From positions 2,294,001-2,358,000 of the forward strand of contig NZ_PDCM01000002.1 of NCBI RefSeq assembly GCF_008634025.1: 64,000 bases of DNA, in the 5' to 3' direction. Origin of the DNA: Streptomyces albofaciens JCM 4342. GTDB taxonomy: Bacteria; Actinomycetota; Actinomycetes; Streptomycetales; Streptomycetaceae. Below are positions 38,617-47,432 of the stretch, one piece after another (positions within the stretch are counted from its first letter, which is position 1; every line of letters starts with the position of its first letter). Both the position numbers and the translations under genes were made by a program. The notes below the pieces were generated by a model. The model was not told the origin of the DNA. It made no database searches and worked only from the letters and a program-made list of their open reading frames with translations.

Positions 38617-41184
38617 TCACGTCGTCGCCTGGGCCGGGAGGTCGGGCCGTACCGGCGGGCGGCCGGCCGCGGCACGCAGCGTGAGGACCATGGTCATGCC
38701 GCCCCCCGGGGTGTCCTCGGCGGCGAGCGTGCCGCCCATCGCCTCCGCGAAGCCGCGGGCGACCGCCAGGCCGAGGCCCACGCCCGCGCCGCGGGGCGCG
38801 TCACCGTACCGCTGGAAGGGCTCGAAGATGCGGTCCTTGGCACTGTCCGGCACACCGGGGCCGCGGTCGGCGATGCGCAGCTCGACGCGGTCGCCGAGGG
38901 CGCTCGCGGAGACCAGCACCCGCTCGCCCTCCGGGCTGTACTTGACGCCGTTCTCCACGAGATTGGCCACCGAGCGCTCCAGCAGCCCCGGGTCGACGGC
39001 GACGATGGGCAGTTCCTCGGGGATGTCCAGGGTGACGCTGCCCTCGGGGACGCCGCCGAGCGCCATCGGCACCACCTCGTCCAGGTCGATGTCGCGGATC
39101 AGCGGGGTGACCGTGCCGGTCTGCAGGCGGGACATGTCCAGCAGGTTGCCCACCAGGTGGTCCAGCCGGTCGGCGCCCGCCTCGATGCCCGCCAGCAGCT
39201 CCGCCTCGTCGTCCTCGGACCAGGCCACGTCGTCGGAGCGCAGCGAGGTCACCGACGCCTTGATGCTCGCCAGCGGCGTCCGCAGGTCGTGGCTGACCGC
39301 GGCCAGCAGCGCCGTACGGATGCGGTTGCCCTCGGCCAGCTCCCGGGCCCGCTCCGCCTCGCCGACCAGCCGCTGGCGGTCCAGGACGACGGCGGCCTGC
39401 GCGGCGAACGCGGCCAGCACGCGGCGGTCCTCGGCGGGCAGCACCCGGCCGGTCAGGGCCAGCGCCATGTGGTCGCCGACCGGCATGTCCACGTCCGCGT
39501 CCTCGGGACGCAGCAGCGGCTTGGCCTGCGGATCGCCCTCCGCGGTGCCGCCGACCCGGCCGGCACAGGTCCACGGGGCGACGTCGCTGCTGCGCTCCAG
39601 CAGCGCGACCGACTCCATGCCGAACGTCTCCCGTACCCGCTCCAGCAGCGCGTCCAGCGTCGTCTCGCCGCGCAGCACGCTGCCCGCCAGGAAGGAGAGG
39701 ATCTCCGACTCGGCGCGCAGCCGCGCCGCCTGATGGGTACGGCGGGCCGCCAGGTCGACGACGGAGGCGACCGCCACGGCGACCGCGAAGAAGATCACGA
39801 TCGCGACGATGTTCTTGGGGTCGGCGATGGTGATCGAGTGGGTGGGCGGGGTGAAGTAGAAGTTCAGCAGCAGCGACCCGACCGCGGCGGCGGCCAGCGC
39901 CGGCAGCAGTCCGCCGATCAGCGCGGCGGCGACGGTCAGGAAGAGGAAGAGCAGGACGTCGTTGGCGAGCCCGGGGCCGTTGTCGAGGGCGGCGAGCAGC
40001 ACCGACAGCAGGACCGGCCCCACCACGCCCAGCAGCCAGCCGGCGATGATCCGGGCCCGGCCCAGCCGGGCCCCGCGCGCGACGGGCAGGCCGCGCCCCT
40101 TGGCGACCTCGTCGTGGGTGACGATGTGCACGTCCAGGTCGGGCCCGGACTCCCGGGCGACGGTGGCGCCGACGCCCGGCCCGAAGACGTACTGCCACGC
40201 CTTGCGGCGGCTGGAGCCCAGCACGATCTGGGTGGCGTTGACGCCGCGCGCGAACTCCAGCAGCGCGCTCGGTATGTCGTCGCCTATGACGTGGTGAAAC
40301 GTCCCGCCGAGATCTTCGACGAGGGTGCGCTGTACGGCCAGTTCCTTGGGCGAGGCCGAGGTCAGCCCGTCACTGCGGGCTATGTAGACGGCGAGCACCT
40401 CGCTGCCCGAGCCCTTGGCCGCCATCCGGGAGGCGCGCCGGATGAGCGTACGCCCCTCGGGGCCGCCGGTGAGGCCGACGACGATGCGCTCGCGCCCCGC
40501 CCAGATCTTGGAGACACTGTGCTCGGAGCGGTACTGCTGCAGATACTCGTCCACCCGGTCGGCCACCCACAGCAGCGCCAGCTCCCGCAGCGCGGTCAGA
40601 TTGCCCGGCCGGAAGTAGTTCGACAGGGCGGCGTCCACCTTGTCGGGCTTGTAGATGTTTCCGTGCGCCATCCGGCGCCGGATCGCCTCGGGCGACATGT
40701 CGACCAGCTCGATCTGGTCGGCCCGGCGGACGATCTCGTCCGGCACGGTCTCCCGCTGCCGCACGCCCGTTATCGACTCGACCACGTCGCCCAGCGATTC
40801 GAGGTGCTGGATGTTGACCGTCGAGATCACGTCGATCCCGGCCTCCAGCAGCTCCTCCACGTCCTGCCAGCGCTTGGCGTTGCGGGAGCCGGGCACGTTC
40901 GTGTGCGCGAGCTCGTCGACCAGCGCGACGGCCGGGTTCCGCCGCAGCACCGCGTCCACGTCCATCTCGGTGAACACCGAGCCGCGGTACTCCAGCTCCG
41001 CCCGCTCGATCTGCTCCAGCCCGTGCAGCATGACCTCCGTACGGGGCCGGTCATGATGCTCCACGAACGCCACCACGACATCCGTCCCGCGCTCCACCCG
41101 CCGGTGCGCCTCGGACAGCATCGAGTACGTCTTTCCGACGCCCGGTGCAGCGCCGAGATAAATCCGTAGCTTGCCGCGTGCCAT
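38617..41184 (-). CDS. kdpD: KdpD osmosensitive potassium sensor histidine kinase
   Basis: The 855-residue protein has the KdpD order. The N-terminal KdpD domain has Walker A GAAPGVGKTYSM and VDELAHTNVPGSRN. A universal-stress-type domain lies near residues 240-370, and four closely packed membrane helices near 385-490 (VVGPVLLSVLLAALDNGPGL; LLPALAAAAVGSLLLNFYF). A GAF-like region precedes the HisKA domain, with the phospho-His in SHDLRTPLAS near residue 635, and the ATPase domain has NLVENGVKYSP, ADRGPGVP and GVGLGLAVARGF. It senses low potassium or ionic strength and phosphorylates KdpE. No strong ribosome binding site precedes the ATG. The kdpFABC operon lies 5.6 kb upstream, separated by unrelated genes. 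Confidence 0.95.
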   Translation of the reverse strand: MARGKLRIYLGAAPGVGKTYSMLSEAHRRVERGTDVVVAFVEHHDRPRTEVMLHGLEQIERAELEYRGSVFTEMDVDAVLRRNPAVALVDELAHTNVPGSRNAKRWQDVEELLEAGIDVISTVNIQHLESLGDVVESITGVRQRETVPDEIVRRADQIELVDMSPEAIRRRMAHGNIYKPDKVDAALSNYFRPGNLTALRELALLWVADRVDEYLQQYRSEHSVSKIWAGRERIVVGLTGGPEGRTLIRRASRMAAKGSGSEVLAVYIARSDGLTSASPKELAVQRTLVEDLGGTFHHVIGDDIPSALLEFARGVNATQIVLGSSRRKAWQYVFGPGVGATVARESGPDLDVHIVTHDEVAKGRGLPVARGARLGRARIIAGWLLGVVGPVLLSVLLAALDNGPGLANDVLLFLFLTVAAALIGGLLPALAAAAVGSLLLNFYFTPPTHSITIADPKNIVAIVIFFAVAVAVASVVDLAARRTHQAARLRAESEILSFLAGSVLRGETTLDALLERVRETFGMESVALLERSSDVAPWTCAGRVGGTAEGDPQAKPLLRPEDADVDMPVGDHMALALTGRVLPAEDRRVLAAFAAQAAVVLDRQRLVGEAERARELAEGNRIRTALLAAVSHDLRTPLASIKASVTSLRSDDVAWSEDDEAELLAGIEAGADRLDHLVGNLLDMSRLQTGTVTPLIRDIDLDEVVPMALGGVPEGSVTLDIPEELPIVAVDPGLLERSVANLVENGVKYSPEGERVLVSASALGDRVELRIADRGPGVPDSAKDRIFEPFQRYGDAPRGAGVGLGLAVARGFAEAMGGTLAAEDTPGGGMTMVLTLRAAAGRPPVRPDLPAQATT

Positions 41185-41336
41185 GGCCCCATTGTCTTAC
41201 GTCAAGCCCGCCCCCACCGGGCTGAGCCTGCTGCGACCCTACCGACCGCGCATCGGGATAAAAGGTGCAGGTGGCGGCTGGGGGGCAGGTCTTTACGGGA
41301 CTCTGATACGGGTGGGGCGGAGAGTCGGCGAGGGCG

Positions 41337-43256
41337 CTACCCGGCTCCCCGCAGGGCCGCCGCCGGGCGGTGCCGCAGGGCGATGCGGGTGGTCACGATC
41401 CCGGTCGTGAGGGCGAGGAGGCCCGCGCCGCCCAGGATGAGGGCGACGGTGCCGGCCGGGAGATCCGGAGCCGGCGAGCCGGTCAGGGCCTGGCTGAAGA
41501 CCGCGAGCACCGCTCCGGCCACTGCCGCCCCGACGAGGAGCGCGGCGACGACGACCACTGCGTTCTCCAGGCGCATCATGCGGGCGACCTGGCCGCGGGT
41601 CGCGCCCACCAGGCGCAGGAGCGCGAATTCGCCGGAGCGTTCCATCGTGGTCATCACCAGGGTGTTCACGACCGAGATCGATGTGAAGGCCGTCACCACC
41701 AGCAAGAGCAGGTAGGTGGCGGTCATGGAGGCGTCCCGGTCGCGCAGGGCCTCGGCGCGGTGGGCGGCGTGGTCGAGCACCTGCCAGGACGGCTCGTTCC
41801 TGTGCAGGGCCGCCAGGCCGTCGGCCAGCTGCCGCTGGGCGCCGGGGGCGGCGCGGACGTACACCACGTCAAGGAGCGGCCGTTCGCCGTCCAGGTGCCG
41901 CGCGGTCAGCCGCTGTGGGAGGACGGCTTCGCCGAAGCCCCGGGAGCGGGTGTAGACGGCCGTGACGTGCAGCTTCTCCGTCCGGTCGTCCTCCATGGAG
42001 ACCGTCGCCGTATCGCCGACACGTACGTGCGCGCGCTGCGCCAGGTCCGTACTCAGAGCGATGTCCCGCGGGCCGAGACGGCCGATGCTCCCGTCCCTGA
42101 CCCCCAGGTCGAGAACCTTCTCCAGCGGCCCGTCGGTGACGGACTGCGCCATGCCGGACGGGCCCTTGAGCGCGTCCTTGTCGGTGAGCAGGGTGATGTA
42201 CGTCCCCGTGGCGCCCACCGCGGCCCCGGCTCCGGGCACCGTCCCGGCCGTGTGCGCGGCCGAGACCGGCAGGCCCGCCCCGTCACTGCGTAACAACGCG
42301 TCGGCGACCAGGCGACGGCTCTCTTGGTGCCACTGCTCGTTCCACTTCATCTGGGGGACGAGCAGGGCGACGGCCGCGAAGGCGACCGTGAGGGACAGCG
42401 GTCCGGCGGCGCCGCCCAGCCGCCGGTAGCCGGTGCTGAGGTTGGTCTTCACCAGCAACCCGATGGAGGGGAACAGGATTCGGCACAGCATCCCGAAGAC
42501 GCCTCCCGCCAGCTTGCCCACCCACGGGCTGAGCAGTGCGACGGCGACCATCAGGACCATGACCAGGCTCACGGCCGTGTTCGCCGCGTCCGAGCCGCCC
42601 GAACCGCCGATCGCCACGAGCCCCCAGATTCCCGCGGCCAGGACCGCCAGGCCGATCCAGGTGCGGATTGCTCCGACACGCCGGCGGGGCACCGAGGCCT
42701 CGCCCAGTGCCAGCAGCGCGCGGACCCGGGAGGCCCGTCTGCCGCTGCTCCACACGGCCGCTTCGGCGATCACCCAGCAGACCAGTACGGCGGACAGCAC
42801 ACCGGCCGGGCCGAATGCGAGCGGGAAGGCGGACGGGATCATGCCGCGGGCCGCCAGCCAGGCCCGTAGCCCGTCGGCCAGGAGCACGCCGAGAGCGCAG
42901 CCCGGGACGGCGGCGACAGCGGTGATGACGAGCACTTCGTGGGCGATCAGCCGACGGACCTGGCCGGGGGTCGCGGCGATGGCGCGCAGCAGGGCGATCT
43001 CCCGCGTCCGCTGCTGGACCGACAGGGAGAAGGTGCCCGCCACCGCGAAGGCCATGACGAACAGACAGACGAAGCCGAAGGGCACGACGAAGGACACCAC
43101 GTCCGCGCCGCCCTGCGCCGGGGACGCGCCGGCTCCGGCGTCGAGCAGCACCGCGCAGGCGGTGGTCAGGATCAGCGCGCAGAGCATGGTGACGAACGAA
43201 CCGGCGAAGGACACCTTGCGGGTCCGGATGGTCCACCATGCCAGTGGGAGAAGCAC
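41337..43256 (-). CDS. ABC transporter permease, FtsX/MacB-like
   Basis: The 639-residue protein starts at GTG 43256, three bases after the ATPase stop. It has two FtsX units. The first is an N-terminal helix plus three helices near 80-160 (FVMAFAVAGTFSLSVQQRTR; EIALLRAIAATPGQVRRLIA). The second has a large extracytoplasmic domain near 290-490 followed by three helices (FTSISVVNTLVMTTMERSGE; FALLRLVGATRGQVARMMRL). This is the layout of mechanotransmission ABC systems that export peptides, antibiotics or lipoproteins. The partner ATPase is encoded upstream. Substrate unknown; a drug or host-peptide resistance role fits the adjacent acetyltransferase gene. Confidence 0.9.
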   Translation of the reverse strand: MLLPLAWWTIRTRKVSFAGSFVTMLCALILTTACAVLLDAGAGASPAQGGADVVSFVVPFGFVCLFVMAFAVAGTFSLSVQQRTREIALLRAIAATPGQVRRLIAHEVLVITAVAAVPGCALGVLLADGLRAWLAARGMIPSAFPLAFGPAGVLSAVLVCWVIAEAAVWSSGRRASRVRALLALGEASVPRRRVGAIRTWIGLAVLAAGIWGLVAIGGSGGSDAANTAVSLVMVLMVAVALLSPWVGKLAGGVFGMLCRILFPSIGLLVKTNLSTGYRRLGGAAGPLSLTVAFAAVALLVPQMKWNEQWHQESRRLVADALLRSDGAGLPVSAAHTAGTVPGAGAAVGATGTYITLLTDKDALKGPSGMAQSVTDGPLEKVLDLGVRDGSIGRLGPRDIALSTDLAQRAHVRVGDTATVSMEDDRTEKLHVTAVYTRSRGFGEAVLPQRLTARHLDGERPLLDVVYVRAAPGAQRQLADGLAALHRNEPSWQVLDHAAHRAEALRDRDASMTATYLLLLVVTAFTSISVVNTLVMTTMERSGEFALLRLVGATRGQVARMMRLENAVVVVAALLVGAAVAGAVLAVFSQALTGSPAPDLPAGTVALILGGAGLLALTTGIVTTRIALRHRPAAALRGAG

Positions 43257-43259
43257 GGC

Positions 43260-44069
43260 TCACACTCCCAGACGGGTCATGCGCTCGGCGATGACATCCG
43301 CCGACGCCCGGTGCAGGACATCGGTGACACGTCCGTCCGCCAGCAGCAGCACGGCGTCGGCGTACGAGGCGGCCACCGGATCGTGGGTCACCATCAGGAC
43401 GGTCTGCCCTACGTCGTCCACGAATTGGCGCAGAAGTCGCAGTACGTTGCGTGCCGAAGCCGTGTCCAGGGCTCCGGTGGGCTCATCCGCGAAAACCACC
43501 TCGGGGCGGGTGATCAGGGCTCGCGCGATGGCCACGCGCTGCTGCTGGCCGCCGGACAGTTCGCCGGGCCGGTGCTTGCGGCGGTCGGCGAGGCCGACGT
43601 AGGTGAACAGTTGATCCAGCCATCCGGCGTCGAGGCGCATGCGACGGCCGGCCAGCCGTACCGGGAGGGTGATGTTCTGCTCCGCCGTCAGCGCCGGGAG
43701 GAGGTTGAAGCCCTGAAAGACGAACCCGACGCGTTCCCGGCGCAGTTGGGTCAGTTGTCGTTCGTTCAGCGGGGCCAGGTCCCGGCCGGCGATCTCCACC
43801 GTGCCCCGGTCCGGGCGTTCCAGGCCGGACGCGCAGTGCAAGAACGTGCTCTTGCCCGATCCGGAAGGGCCCATGACAGCGGTGAACGACCCGTAGGGTA
43901 ACTCCGCCGTGACATCGTCGAGCGCCGTGACGGCGGCTCTTCCGCTGCCGTGTGACTTGGTCACGGCGTCGAGGCGCACCGCCCAGCGGGCGTGCCGTGC
44001 CTCGGCGTCTTCCTGGGACCGGCCGGCCTCGTGGCGGTGGTAGATCGCCGAGCCTGCGTGCTTGTCCAC
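43260..44069 (-). CDS. ABC transporter ATP-binding protein, MacB/LolD-like
   Basis: The nucleotide-binding domain shows Walker A GPSGSGKS, Q-loop VFQGFNLLPALTAEQN, signature LSGGQQQRVAIARAL, Walker B VVFADEPTGALD and switch His in VTHDP. I favour GTG 44069 (VDKHAGSAIYHR), which gives 269 residues and leaves the 24-bp palindrome upstream. In-frame ATGs at 44111 and 44126 would place the start inside or beyond it. The gene pairs with the FtsX-like permease gene and is divergent from the aac(2')-I gene. Confidence 0.92.
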   Translation of the reverse strand: MDKHAGSAIYHRHEAGRSQEDAEARHARWAVRLDAVTKSHGSGRAAVTALDDVTAELPYGSFTAVMGPSGSGKSTFLHCASGLERPDRGTVEIAGRDLAPLNERQLTQLRRERVGFVFQGFNLLPALTAEQNITLPVRLAGRRMRLDAGWLDQLFTYVGLADRRKHRPGELSGGQQQRVAIARALITRPEVVFADEPTGALDTASARNVLRLLRQFVDDVGQTVLMVTHDPVAASYADAVLLLADGRVTDVLHRASADVIAERMTRLGV

Positions 44070-44098
44070 GAACGTTCTCTTTCTCTCCGGAACACTGT

Positions 44099-44122
44099 GT
44101 GTGGTGGTCATGACCACCACAC
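44099..44122. promoter_or_regulatory. Perfect 24-bp palindrome, candidate operator
   Basis: The half-site GTGTGGTGGTCA is followed at once by its exact reverse complement. It ends 30 bases before the favoured ATPase start, in the space shared with the divergent acetyltransferase gene. A perfect, loop-free palindrome is typical of a dimeric repressor site (TetR, MarR or PadR type). No regulator gene of that kind lies next to it. Confidence 0.75.
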
Positions 44123-44242
44123 GCAAACCCGGTCGTCATAACACGGCGGCTCTCCTCCAGCAGGCGCGGAGCATGGCCGGTACTCACTTTCACGCCACCG
44201 GACAACTGGTGCTCCGCTGGCCTCCTCAAGGAACATCCCCCC

Positions 44243-44782
44243 ATGACCGACACACACCCCCGCCTAACCCACACCGCCCACCTCGATGCCCATGCACGCG
44301 CCGCGGCCAAAGCCCTCCTCAACGAGGTCTTCGAGGGTGACATGTCCGAAGAGGACTGGGACCACGCCCTGGGCGGTATGCATGCCCTGGTGTGGGAGGG
44401 CGACGAGCTGATCGGGCACGCTTCGGTGGTGCAGCGTCAGATGATCCATGCCGGGCGGCCTCTGCGGTGTGGTTACGTGGAAGGGGTCGGCGTCCGCGCG
44501 GACCGGCGTGGGCGGGGGCACGGTGCGGCCATGATGACGACACTGGAGCGGGTCGTGCGCGACGCCTACGACCTGGGCGCCCTCAGCGCGTCCGACGGGG
44601 CCGCCGACTTCTACGCGGCGCGGGGCTGGCAACTGTGGCGGGGCGCGTCGTACACCCTGGCCCCGAGCGGACTGCGGCGTACCGAGGAGGAGGACGGCAG
44701 TATCTATGTGCTGCCGGGGGCTGCACCGCTGGACCTGACGGGTGACTTGGCTTGTGACTGGCGGAGTGGGGACGTCTGGTGA
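44243..44782 (+). CDS. Aminoglycoside 2'-N-acetyltransferase, AAC(2')-I family
   Basis: The 179-residue GNAT protein matches what I recall of mycobacterial AAC(2')-Ic along its whole length: EDWDHALGGMHALVWEGD, RCGYVEGVGVRADRRGRGHG (acetyl-CoA binding), LGALSASDGAADFYAARGW, and the C-terminal CDWRSGDVW. These enzymes acetylate the 2'-amino group of gentamicin-, kanamycin B- and tobramycin-like drugs; chromosomal copies may also modify other amines. ATG 44243 has AAGGAAC about 9 bases upstream. It is divergent from the MacB-like exporter and may share the palindromic operator. Its stop is 36 bases from the convergent beta-helix gene. Confidence 0.9.
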   Translation: MTDTHPRLTHTAHLDAHARAAAKALLNEVFEGDMSEEDWDHALGGMHALVWEGDELIGHASVVQRQMIHAGRPLRCGYVEGVGVRADRRGRGHGAAMMTTLERVVRDAYDLGALSASDGAADFYAARGWQLWRGASYTLAPSGLRRTEEEDGSIYVLPGAAPLDLTGDLACDWRSGDVW

Positions 44783-44818
44783 CGCCACCATCACCTACAG
44801 ATGACGAAAGGAGCGCGC

Positions 44819-46579
44819 TCAGGGCCGGGTGAGCGCTCTCGTGACTCCCGCGACCACCGTCGTGGTCAAAACCCATCCGGCCAGTACAGCTGCCCAGGCC
44901 ACCCATTGCCCCGGCCCCTGCGGGCTGAACGCCCGCTGCTGTCCCAGGTCGAGCACAGGCAGGAACACATCAGCCGCGTAAGCCGCCGCCACGAAGTGTG
45001 CGGTACCGTCTCCGCCGGTGCGTGCTGGTGGATTGAAACCGAAGTAGCAGGCTGTGGCGGCAATACCGGCCAGGATCCATCCGAGAGCGCGGAGCGGCCG
45101 ATACCCGTATCCCACAGTGACATCTTGCAGCCGGCCCCAAAGCTTCGCAGGCAGACGCAATCCCGCGCGCCGATTCCGCTGTTTCACGAGAAGGACAGTG
45201 CGGGCTTCCTCGTCATGTCCGATACGTCGATAGTAGGCCGCCAGTTGCTCGTAGCACCATGGCTGATACCGAGTCTGCCCGCGCATCATCCAACCGATGC
45301 GATCGCATGCTGGGCGGTGGGGACTCAATAGTTCATACCGCGCACGATCGAGGTCGAGACAGTCGGGTGAGAAGTCGGCATCATCGTGGAACACCTCCAT
45401 GGCGGCTCCTGTCAGCAGCACGGCCCGAGGTGATTGTCGGAGCTGGTCGAGGAACAGGACACCCAACCGGGCGTTCGCGCAATCGAGCACTGCGGACTCG
45501 CCACCGGCGAAATGCGCTCCGCGGAACGAGAGCCGACCGTCGACACGGCAGTCCGAGAGCACAACGCCGCCGATCGCCCTGAAGCCGTCGCCGCACGTGA
45601 GATTCCCTGCCACCGTCGCGCGTGCCGCCCGAAGCGCGACACCGTCCCGTCTGACCGCCCTGGCACCGTCCAGTTCGATTCCCGCCCCGACCGACGCACC
45701 GTACAAGTTCACGCCACCTTCGGCCGACATCCCATCACGGGCGTAGAGACCACCTCGCACTCTCAAGTTGGGAGCGTTTAACGCCCACTCATCGGCATTC
45801 GACATTCGCGCTCCGTTCAACCAGAAATGCCCGCCGACCTCCGCTCCGAAGAGTTCCGCTCCGCCGGCGAACACAGTGCCGGAGCACGACAGGTCCGAGG
45901 CGACGGCGATGTTGTGCGCCCGAAGTGCGAAACCGCAGCGATTGACAAGTCTCGCCTTGTTCAGTTCGAGTCCCGCCCCTATCGACGCGCCATAAAGATT
46001 CATGCCGCCTTGCGCCGAAAACCCGCCACCGCAGTACATCCCACCCGACACCACCATGTCCGGTGCGTCGAGAGCGTAACCATCGGCGCAGGACAGTCGT
46101 GCCCGAACCAGCCAGACCCGCCCCTCGACCTGGGCTCCGAAGAGCCCGACCCTGCCTGCAATGGCGTTGGTCAGGTCGAGGTCGCCCCGAATGGTGACCC
46201 CATAGCCGTCCAGCCGTGGAATGCGTGAGCCCCGGAGCGACAGGGAGAGCAGCTCAGATGTACCCACGTGCACCGGCTCATCGAACGAGCACTCTTCCAT
46301 GATCAACGGGCGTTCGATCCGCATGTACCGCAAACACAAAGCCCCTGTGATCCTCGCACCCATCAGGTGCAGCGCTGTTGTCCCTCCGGACGATTCGCCC
46401 GCTTCGCACGCCAGTGCAGCGATTGCTTCGGCCCGGACGCAGCGTTCAGGGCCCCACGCGGCGGCTCGCTGAACGTCGTTGTCGACGCTGCTTCCGTCAC
46501 TCAGAGCGAGTGCAGCCCCCTCGCGCAAAGCCGACCACAGTCGCCACTCGTTCACACTCAGGTCCTCAGGTATGCGCAT
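44819..46579 (-). CDS. Membrane-anchored beta-helix-like protein
   Basis: Residues about 65-390 of 586 are short repeated strands (GGMNLYGASIGAGLELNKAR; GGVNLYGASVGAGIELDGAR; LFGAEVGGHFWLNGARMSN) of about 20 residues per turn, as in pentapeptide-repeat or bactofilin-like beta-helices. Two membrane helices near the C terminus (LRALGWILAGIAATACYFGF; VAWAAVLAGWVLTTTVVAGV) flank an external loop. Streptomyces homologues are often labelled 'membrane-associated oxidoreductase', but I see no redox motif. The long beta-helix probably faces the cytoplasm. The start ATG 46579 has no strong ribosome binding site. Its base composition is somewhat lower in GC than the kdp genes. Confidence 0.8.
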   Translation of the reverse strand: MRIPEDLSVNEWRLWSALREGAALALSDGSSVDNDVQRAAAWGPERCVRAEAIAALACEAGESSGGTTALHLMGARITGALCLRYMRIERPLIMEECSFDEPVHVGTSELLSLSLRGSRIPRLDGYGVTIRGDLDLTNAIAGRVGLFGAQVEGRVWLVRARLSCADGYALDAPDMVVSGGMYCGGGFSAQGGMNLYGASIGAGLELNKARLVNRCGFALRAHNIAVASDLSCSGTVFAGGAELFGAEVGGHFWLNGARMSNADEWALNAPNLRVRGGLYARDGMSAEGGVNLYGASVGAGIELDGARAVRRDGVALRAARATVAGNLTCGDGFRAIGGVVLSDCRVDGRLSFRGAHFAGGESAVLDCANARLGVLFLDQLRQSPRAVLLTGAAMEVFHDDADFSPDCLDLDRARYELLSPHRPACDRIGWMMRGQTRYQPWCYEQLAAYYRRIGHDEEARTVLLVKQRNRRAGLRLPAKLWGRLQDVTVGYGYRPLRALGWILAGIAATACYFGFNPPARTGGDGTAHFVAAAYAADVFLPVLDLGQQRAFSPQGPGQWVAWAAVLAGWVLTTTVVAGVTRALTRP

Positions 46580-46687
46580 CCGGCCCCCTCACCACGCGTA
46601 CCGACCCGCTCCAGTTGTACAGGGGTACACCGGATTCCGGCCTTGGTCAGAGAAACCAGGAGCCTTCCGCGGCATTACGTCTGGAAA

Positions 46688-46732
46688 CAACAGCGGGCCC
46701 ACCCGTATGCAACGGGCGGGCCTGCTGTGTTG
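46688..46732 (-). terminator. Terminator of the kdpFABC operon
   Basis: CAACAGCGGGCCCACCCGT pairs with ACGGGCGGGCCTGCTGTGTTG, allowing G-U pairs and a 2-base bulge. It lies about 40 bases after the kdpC stop and is followed leftward by GTTGTTTCC, marking the operon end before the unrelated genes. Confidence 0.8.
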
Positions 46733-46773
46733 GGGGCGGGCCAGTGACACACCGGCCCCCGTGAAACACCTGC

Positions 46774-47427
46774 CTACTTGGTCAGCTCCCGCAGCCCCAT
46801 GTTCAGCTTCAGGACATTGACCCTGGGCTCCCCCATGAAGCCCAGGACGCGGCCCTCGGTCGTGTCCTCGACCAGGCGCTCGACCTTCGCGGGGTCCAGG
46901 CGGTTTTCCTTGGCCACCCGGTTGACCTGGAGTTTCGCGTACGCCGGGGAGATGTCCGGGTCGAGGCCGGAGCCGGAGGAGGTGACGGCGTCGGCGGGGA
47001 CCTCGGACTGGGGGACGCCGTAGGTCTCGGCGACCCACTGCTTGCGTTCCTTGACGGCGGCGATCAGGTCGGTGTTGGTGGCGCCCTGGTTGGTGGGGCC
47101 GGAGACCTGAAGGTCGTACTGGGTGTTGACGCCGTTGGTCTTGTTGCTGCCGAGTCCCGCGGACGGGCGCGGCTGGAAGTAGCGCAGGTCCGGGATGGGG
47201 TTGCCCTTGGCGTCCTTGCCCTTGTCGTAGCGCTGGCCGAGGAGTTCGGAGCCTACGGACCTGCCGTTCTGCGTGACCTCCGAGCCGTTGGCCTTGTCGT
47301 GGAAGGCGGCCTGGGCGACGCCGGTGACGACGAGGGGGTAGAGCACGCCGCAGACCACGGTCAGGACGAGCAGGGCGCGCAGGCCGGCGCCGAAGAGGCG
47401 GGCGGTGTTGCGTACCGCGTTGTTCAT
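46774..47427 (-). CDS. kdpC: KdpC, K(+)-transporting ATPase subunit C
   Basis: The 217-residue protein (MNNAVRNTARLFGAGLRAL) has one N-terminal membrane helix (LLVLTVVCGVLYPLVVTGVA) and a periplasmic-type domain with RYFQPRPSAG, SGSGLDPDISPAYAKLQVNR and LGFMGEPRVNVLKLN, all KdpC signatures. KdpC bridges KdpA and KdpB and raises potassium affinity. ATG 47427 lies 5 bases after the kdpB stop; a GTG overlapping that stop (47436) is the alternative start. Confidence 0.96.
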   Translation of the reverse strand: MNNAVRNTARLFGAGLRALLVLTVVCGVLYPLVVTGVAQAAFHDKANGSEVTQNGRSVGSELLGQRYDKGKDAKGNPIPDLRYFQPRPSAGLGSNKTNGVNTQYDLQVSGPTNQGATNTDLIAAVKERKQWVAETYGVPQSEVPADAVTSSGSGLDPDISPAYAKLQVNRVAKENRLDPAKVERLVEDTTEGRVLGFMGEPRVNVLKLNMGLRELTK

Positions 47428-47432
47428 GGGAA

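Noticed and set aside
38299..41169. 956-residue rightward ORF
   Set aside because: Antisense shadow of kdpD.
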